A DNA stretch of 64,000 nucleotides from Candidatus Hydrogenedentota bacterium. GTDB taxonomy: Bacteria; Hydrogenedentota; Hydrogenedentia; Hydrogenedentales; SLHB01. The translations under genes were made by a program, and so were the position numbers. Below, piece after piece: positions 60,374 through 64,000 of this stretch (the first letter of the stretch is position 1; each line of letters opens with the position of its first letter). The stretch lies in NCBI GenBank assembly GCA_029552745.1, contig JAKPDK010000070.1:62001-126000 (forward strand). The letters run 5' to 3'. The notes beneath the pieces are model-generated. The model was not told where the DNA came from. It saw only the letters and a list, made by a program, of their open reading frames with translations, and ran no database searches.

Positions 60374-61186
60374 TTGCAAGCTCTGCTTCAACACATCGTG
60401 ATGAGGAAGGGAAGATCCCATCCAGATAAAGGACAAGGTTCTTGTTTTGCTGATGCGAGCAAAGAAAGGCTGGACATTTTGGTCCAGCGCCAGGCGGGAG
60501 TGACGCGTGCCGTCGCTCAATCCCTCATCATCAGGGGGTTGGTCTACGATTCCGAAGGAAACAAACTGGACAAGTGTGGACTTCGCCTCCCCGACGGTAC
60601 ACCGTTGCAAATCCGCGGATCTCGCAAGTATGTGAGTAGGGGTGGGGAAAAACTTGAGGCCGCTCTGACTGCCTTTTCGATTAATCCGGCAGGTCGTGTC
60701 GCCATAGACGTGGGGGCTTCGACTGGTGGGTTTACGGACTGTCTTTTACAGCACGGAGCCTCAAAAGTCTACGCCGTTGATGTGGGATACGGCCAATTGG
60801 CGTGGAAACTTCGAAACGATCCGCGGGTAGTTGTAATGGAACGTACGAATATTCGCCATTTACAGGCGGAGGAGTTGTCGGAGCTTCCCTCGCTGTTTGT
60901 TATAGATTGCTCCTTTATCTCCTTGCGCCTCGTGCTTCCTTGTGTGAAGAATCTGCTTTCCCCCAATGCGGAAGGTGTTGCATTGATCAAACCCCAATTC
61001 GAGGCGGGCAAGGACAAGGTGGGGAAGGGAGGAGTGGTGCGAGATGAGAATATCCACCGCGACGTGATTGAACAAATAAAAGAGGCTGCGGAAAATCAGG
61101 GTTTTCGTCCTGGTGGCGTTATCCCTTCTCCTCTTTTGGGTCCCGCAGGTAACCGCGAATATCTGATGTACCTAAAGTGGGGCTAG
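60374..61186 (+). CDS. tlyA: TlyA-family S4/FtsJ methyltransferase
   Basis: Ribosomal RNA 2'-O-methyltransferase or hemolysin-like protein, 270 aa. An S4 RNA-binding domain (KERLDILVQRQAGVTRAVAQ) is followed by KYVSRGGEKLEAAL, a hallmark of the family, and an FtsJ-type methyltransferase fold with the SAM loop IDVGASTGGFTDCLLQ and DCSFISLRLVLP. The listed start is TTG right after the ispF stop with AGGA 5 nt before it; ATG at 60401 is a good alternative. Its exact RNA target is unproven. It ends the PIN-TRAM-ispD-ispF group. Confidence 0.9.
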   Translation: MQALLQHIVMRKGRSHPDKGQGSCFADASKERLDILVQRQAGVTRAVAQSLIIRGLVYDSEGNKLDKCGLRLPDGTPLQIRGSRKYVSRGGEKLEAALTAFSINPAGRVAIDVGASTGGFTDCLLQHGASKVYAVDVGYGQLAWKLRNDPRVVVMERTNIRHLQAEELSELPSLFVIDCSFISLRLVLPCVKNLLSPNAEGVALIKPQFEAGKDKVGKGGVVRDENIHRDVIEQIKEAAENQGFRPGGVIPSPLLGPAGNREYLMYLKWG

Positions 61187-61329
61187 TGGAAAGCGTCTAA
61201 TCCTGTGGGCTTCCGTTTGGACCGTGTTTTTCAAATGTTCTTGTTTGCGAACCTACCCGCTACTTTGGGACAATTTGCTTTAGTGCTTTTATAACGCTGG
61301 TAATCCTTATTAGACAAGAGGGTGGTTTC

Positions 61330-63000
61330 GTGCTTGAGGCGCTACATGTAAGTAACTACGCGCTCATTGAAGAAGCCCGAGTCGAATTCACGGGTGGGCT
61401 CAACGTTCTTACGGGCGAAACGGGAGCGGGAAAATCTATTCTTGTTGGCGCCCTGAACCTTGTTTTAGGTGCACGTGCCTCTTCTGAGGTTGTGCGGTCT
61501 GGTGCGGATAAAGCCCAGATCGATGCCGTATTTCGTATCAAAAGTCCTTCATCTCGACTGAAACGACTCCTGGAAGAGTACGAAATCGATTTGGAAGAGG
61601 ACACGTTGTTGTTGTCGCGGAGTGTGGCGCGCGATGGCCGTAGTCGGGCGTATGTTTCGGGTAGGCTGGTGCCTTTGGCGGTACTATCTCGATTTGGCGA
61701 CGAACTTGTGGATTTTCACGGTCAACATGATCACCAAAGCTTATTAAAGACAGACCTTCAACTGGATTTGCTCGATGCCTTTGCGAGAGCGGAGCAAGAT
61801 GCCGCGAATCTTGCAGCTCAAGTAGAGCTGCTGCGGGAAGTGGAGCGCGAACTAAAAGAGCTCGAAACTGAAGATCGGGAACGGGAACGGCGCTTGGAAT
61901 TTCGGCGTTTTGAGTTAAACGAGATCCAGTCTGCTAATCTTGTTCCCGGCGAAGAAGAGGAACTCAAAAGCCGCAGAAACCTGATCACCAACATGGAGAC
62001 CATTGTGCGACTTGCTGCGGACTGTTACGCCGCGTTGTATGAAGCTCAAGGAACGGCGGCGATAGACCAATTGAATGCTAGCCAAAGGGCTCTGGCGGAG
62101 CTAGCAAGTTTTGACCCTGTATTTCGTGAGATGGCCGAAGAGCTTGACTCAGCGCGTACCGTGATAGAAGAAGTGGCGCGGCGTGTACGCCAATTTGCGA
62201 CAAATACGGAATTTGATCCGAATGAATTGAACACCATCAATGAGCGCCTGGCGCAAATTGGTACACTGAAACGAAAGTACGGTACGTGCATTGAAGAGAT
62301 TTTGGAATATGCCGCGGTTGCAAAGAAAGAGATCGAGAATTTCGAACAACGAGACGAAAAGATTTTAGAGCTCCGCAGCAAAAGGGAAAAGATACAGCAG
62401 GAAGCGTTAAGTCTTGCTGCAAAGTTGTCGGAAAAACGCCGCAAGGCAGCACGTCAGCTCGACAGAAACGTCACAGCGGTTTTAACGGAGCTGGGGATGG
62501 GAGGCGGTGGGTTTGCCACTCATTTTGAGAATGTAGAACTTCGTAAGCGTGGCACGGAACAAGTGGAGTTTCTTCTCAGTGCTAATGTGGGCGAACAGCC
62601 CAAGCCTTTGCGTATGGTTGCATCGGGTGGGGAGATCTCTAGGGTCATGCTCGCTATCAAAAGTGTCCTAGCCCAAGCAGACCAAGTGCCGACACTTGTT
62701 TTTGATGAGATTGATGCAGGAGTTGGGGGGGCGACAGCGAACAAAGTGGCAGCGAAATTGGCGGAGTTGGCGGAAACTCACCAAGTGTTATGTATCACCC
62801 ATTTGCCCGCGATCGCTGCTGCAGGCAAGACGCATATTCTTGTGACGAAGAACGAGGAAGGCAACCGTGCTCTGACGCGGATTGTAACCCTACAAAAAGA
62901 GGAACGAGTAAAGGAAATCGCCCGTTTGCTTGACGGAACGGTAAGTGGGGTGAGTCTGGAACACGCGAAAAAGTTGCTTCGCGATAGTGTTAGAAAATGA
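61330..63000 (+). CDS. recN: DNA repair protein RecN (SMC-like ATPase)
   Basis: SMC-like ATPase that acts early in double-strand break repair. N-terminal Walker A GETGAGKSILVGALNLVLGA, a Q-loop region FHGQHDHQSLL, a long central coiled coil (about 150-370, EVERELKELETEDRERERRL), and the C-terminal signature VASGGEISRVMLAIKSVLA with Walker B LVFDEIDAGVGG and the His switch CITHLPAIAA. The 556-aa length is usual. It starts with GTG behind GAGGGTGG. tlyA-recN adjacency is common in bacteria. Confidence 0.95.
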   Translation: MLEALHVSNYALIEEARVEFTGGLNVLTGETGAGKSILVGALNLVLGARASSEVVRSGADKAQIDAVFRIKSPSSRLKRLLEEYEIDLEEDTLLLSRSVARDGRSRAYVSGRLVPLAVLSRFGDELVDFHGQHDHQSLLKTDLQLDLLDAFARAEQDAANLAAQVELLREVERELKELETEDRERERRLEFRRFELNEIQSANLVPGEEEELKSRRNLITNMETIVRLAADCYAALYEAQGTAAIDQLNASQRALAELASFDPVFREMAEELDSARTVIEEVARRVRQFATNTEFDPNELNTINERLAQIGTLKRKYGTCIEEILEYAAVAKKEIENFEQRDEKILELRSKREKIQQEALSLAAKLSEKRRKAARQLDRNVTAVLTELGMGGGGFATHFENVELRKRGTEQVEFLLSANVGEQPKPLRMVASGGEISRVMLAIKSVLAQADQVPTLVFDEIDAGVGGATANKVAAKLAELAETHQVLCITHLPAIAAAGKTHILVTKNEEGNRALTRIVTLQKEERVKEIARLLDGTVSGVSLEHAKKLLRDSVRK

Positions 63001-63068
63001 CGTTATCGGAAAGATGTCCCGCGGTAACAGAAACAGGCTTGTAGATTCATCCAACAAGGACAATCAAC

Positions 63069-64000
63069 TTATTGCAAGTATCCGATACTTTTGAGCTGCT
63101 GAATGGCGGTGTCGTCCAAGGTTGTCCGTGTGGGAGTGCTGCCAGCTAGCGGATGTTTGCCGTTGTCTTCAAAATGTTTCATTAGCAATTCATACAATTG
63201 GCGTTCCTTTTCCTCATCGGAAAGAGGCGTCGTCTCGCCACCAGTTTTTCCAAGATAGTAAAGTGTCTTGTCTCCCGTGTTGCGGTTCACGATAAGTTTG
63301 TAGTCTTCTAGACGAACCGCGGTAAGAAATAGATTGGCGGTGGGCAAAGAACCGCGGGTTTCGACAAAAATCGGGCGAGGCTCGTGAGTCATTGGGGGAT
63401 CGCTCAGCAAACTACGCCCTTGCCAGTGTTCATGAGATGGCAAACGAAGATGTTCGGCCAGAGTGGGTAAGATGTCGATCAATTCGACATCACGGGAAAT
63501 AATCCTAGGCGTTTTTCCCGGGAAACGGATTAGTAGCGGGACATGCGCGAGTTCTTCGTAGACTGTCTTGCTGTGTCCAACAGAGCCATGTTCCCAAAAC
63601 TCCTCCCCATGGTCTGCTGTGATGATGATGGTGGTTTCGGGAGCATTTTTCTCCAGCCAATTCAATAGCCGTTCCATTTCGTCGTCCGTATATCGTGATT
63701 CTGCCGCGTACATGTATTTGAGGTATTCTCTGCCATTTTCCGAAATATCACCGAATTGCCTGCTAGACTTTAACCCGAGCTGAAAGAAAACCTTGTCGAG
63801 ATAGTACCCCATTGTGAAGTTACGGATAAGTTCTTGGTCGGTATCGGAGAGCTGGGGAGGTTCCCCGAAAATGTGGTGGTACGATTCCGGCGGCTTATAG
63901 GGATGATGGGGGTCCATATAATGGAGGTACAAAAAGAAAGGCGTTTTAGATACCGAGATGTGGTCGAGGGCGAGGTCAGTGGCTTCATGGGCGTCGCCAT
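63069..64000 (-). CDS. Sulfatase-type hydrolase, partial (start outside window)
   Basis: C-terminal part of an alkaline-phosphatase-superfamily sulfatase; the frame runs off the right edge. Seen: FFLYLHYMDPHHPYKPPES, TTIIITADHGEEFWEHGSVG with the Asp-His metal ligands, and KTVYEELAHVPLLIRFPGK, followed by a short C-terminal domain. The residues just inside the window edge (GDAHEATDLALDHI) show it continues upstream, so the formylglycine motif C-x-P-S-R is not visible. The target could be a sulfated glycan or another ester. Export cannot be judged. Confidence 0.85.
   Translation of the reverse strand, partial: GDAHEATDLALDHISVSKTPFFLYLHYMDPHHPYKPPESYHHIFGEPPQLSDTDQELIRNFTMGYYLDKVFFQLGLKSSRQFGDISENGREYLKYMYAAESRYTDDEMERLLNWLEKNAPETTIIITADHGEEFWEHGSVGHSKTVYEELAHVPLLIRFPGKTPRIISRDVELIDILPTLAEHLRLPSHEHWQGRSLLSDPPMTHEPRPIFVETRGSLPTANLFLTAVRLEDYKLIVNRNTGDKTLYYLGKTGGETTPLSDEEKERQLYELLMKHFEDNGKHPLAGSTPTRTTLDDTAIQQLKSIGYLQ

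Noticed and set aside
1-64000. CRISPR arrays, insertion sequences, integrases, phage genes
   Set aside because: No regularly spaced repeats, transposase or integrase motifs, or terminal inverted repeats were noticed by eye on either strand.

Overview
The window looks like chromosome from a Gram-negative, probably uncultured bacterium of the planctobacterial (PVC-like) kind; Lentisphaerota, Hydrogenedentota or Sumerlaeota would fit. The reasons are: two prepilin-like proteins with the N-terminal cleavage motif and the C-terminal histidine/Asp-Gly signature that is hugely expanded in those phyla; DUF2961/GH172, DUF6259-like and DUF4038-like glycosidases; sulfatase; and KDO/lipid A-type envelope genes (kdsB, tandem LAB_N protein, GT39). 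No phylogeny was computed, so the phylum is an inference. No rRNA, CRISPR array, phage or insertion sequence was seen; one tRNA-Leu is present at the left edge.

Layout. 1-6.9 kb is a proteostasis block (tRNA-Leu, tig, clpP, clpX, lon, ysxC). 7-10.3 kb holds an iron-type dehydrogenase, an unknown protein and a GH51 arabinofuranosidase, meeting head to head with a leftward envelope glycosyltransfer operon (GT2, duplicated LAB_N protein, GT39). 13.8-19.2 kb has a secreted GH172-type enzyme, rmlA, a DCC protein, a thioesterase and a repeat protein interrupted by an in-frame TAG. 19.4-24.3 kb is ftsH-folP-glmM-pdxJ. 24.4-27.8 kb is a regulated unit: promoter with repeats, GntR/sugar-sensor regulator, prepilin-like protein, hairpin, small lipoprotein. 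27.8-32.7 kb (leftward) encodes a fucose-isomerase-like protein and a GH78 rhamnosidase. 32.8-37.8 kb carries two redox proteins, a malate-dehydrogenase-like enzyme and a zinc ribbon-LemA-M48 protease operon. 38-56 kb is a carbohydrate-use region: LacI regulator, two DUF6259-like enzymes, kdsB, a deoxyhypusine-synthase-like orphan, sodium symporter, secreted GH, a frameshifted prepilin-like gene and an apiosidase-like enzyme. 56.2-63 kb is housekeeping (accA, DUF167, PIN-TRAM, ispD, ispF, tlyA, recN), ending in a partial sulfatase.

The most interesting signal is regulatory. A 14-bp near-palindrome with a central CG occurs identically, and in the same promoter position (overlapping a TTGTGA -35 about 17-18 bp from a perfect TATAAT), in front of the cytosolic DUF6259-like enzyme and, 10 kb away on the other strand, in front of the second prepilin-like gene and the glycosidase behind it. 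Weaker copies lie in the leader of the latter and just upstream of the LacI gene. This predicts a LacI regulon tying a pseudopilin-like surface protein to polysaccharide breakdown. The GntR unit at 24-28 kb repeats the same logic: sugar-sensing regulator, prepilin-like protein, hairpin, exported partner. Two genes in these contexts appear broken by a single base (TAG at 18725; a one-A deletion right after the prepilin start codon at 49171-49173), and either could be a sequencing error.
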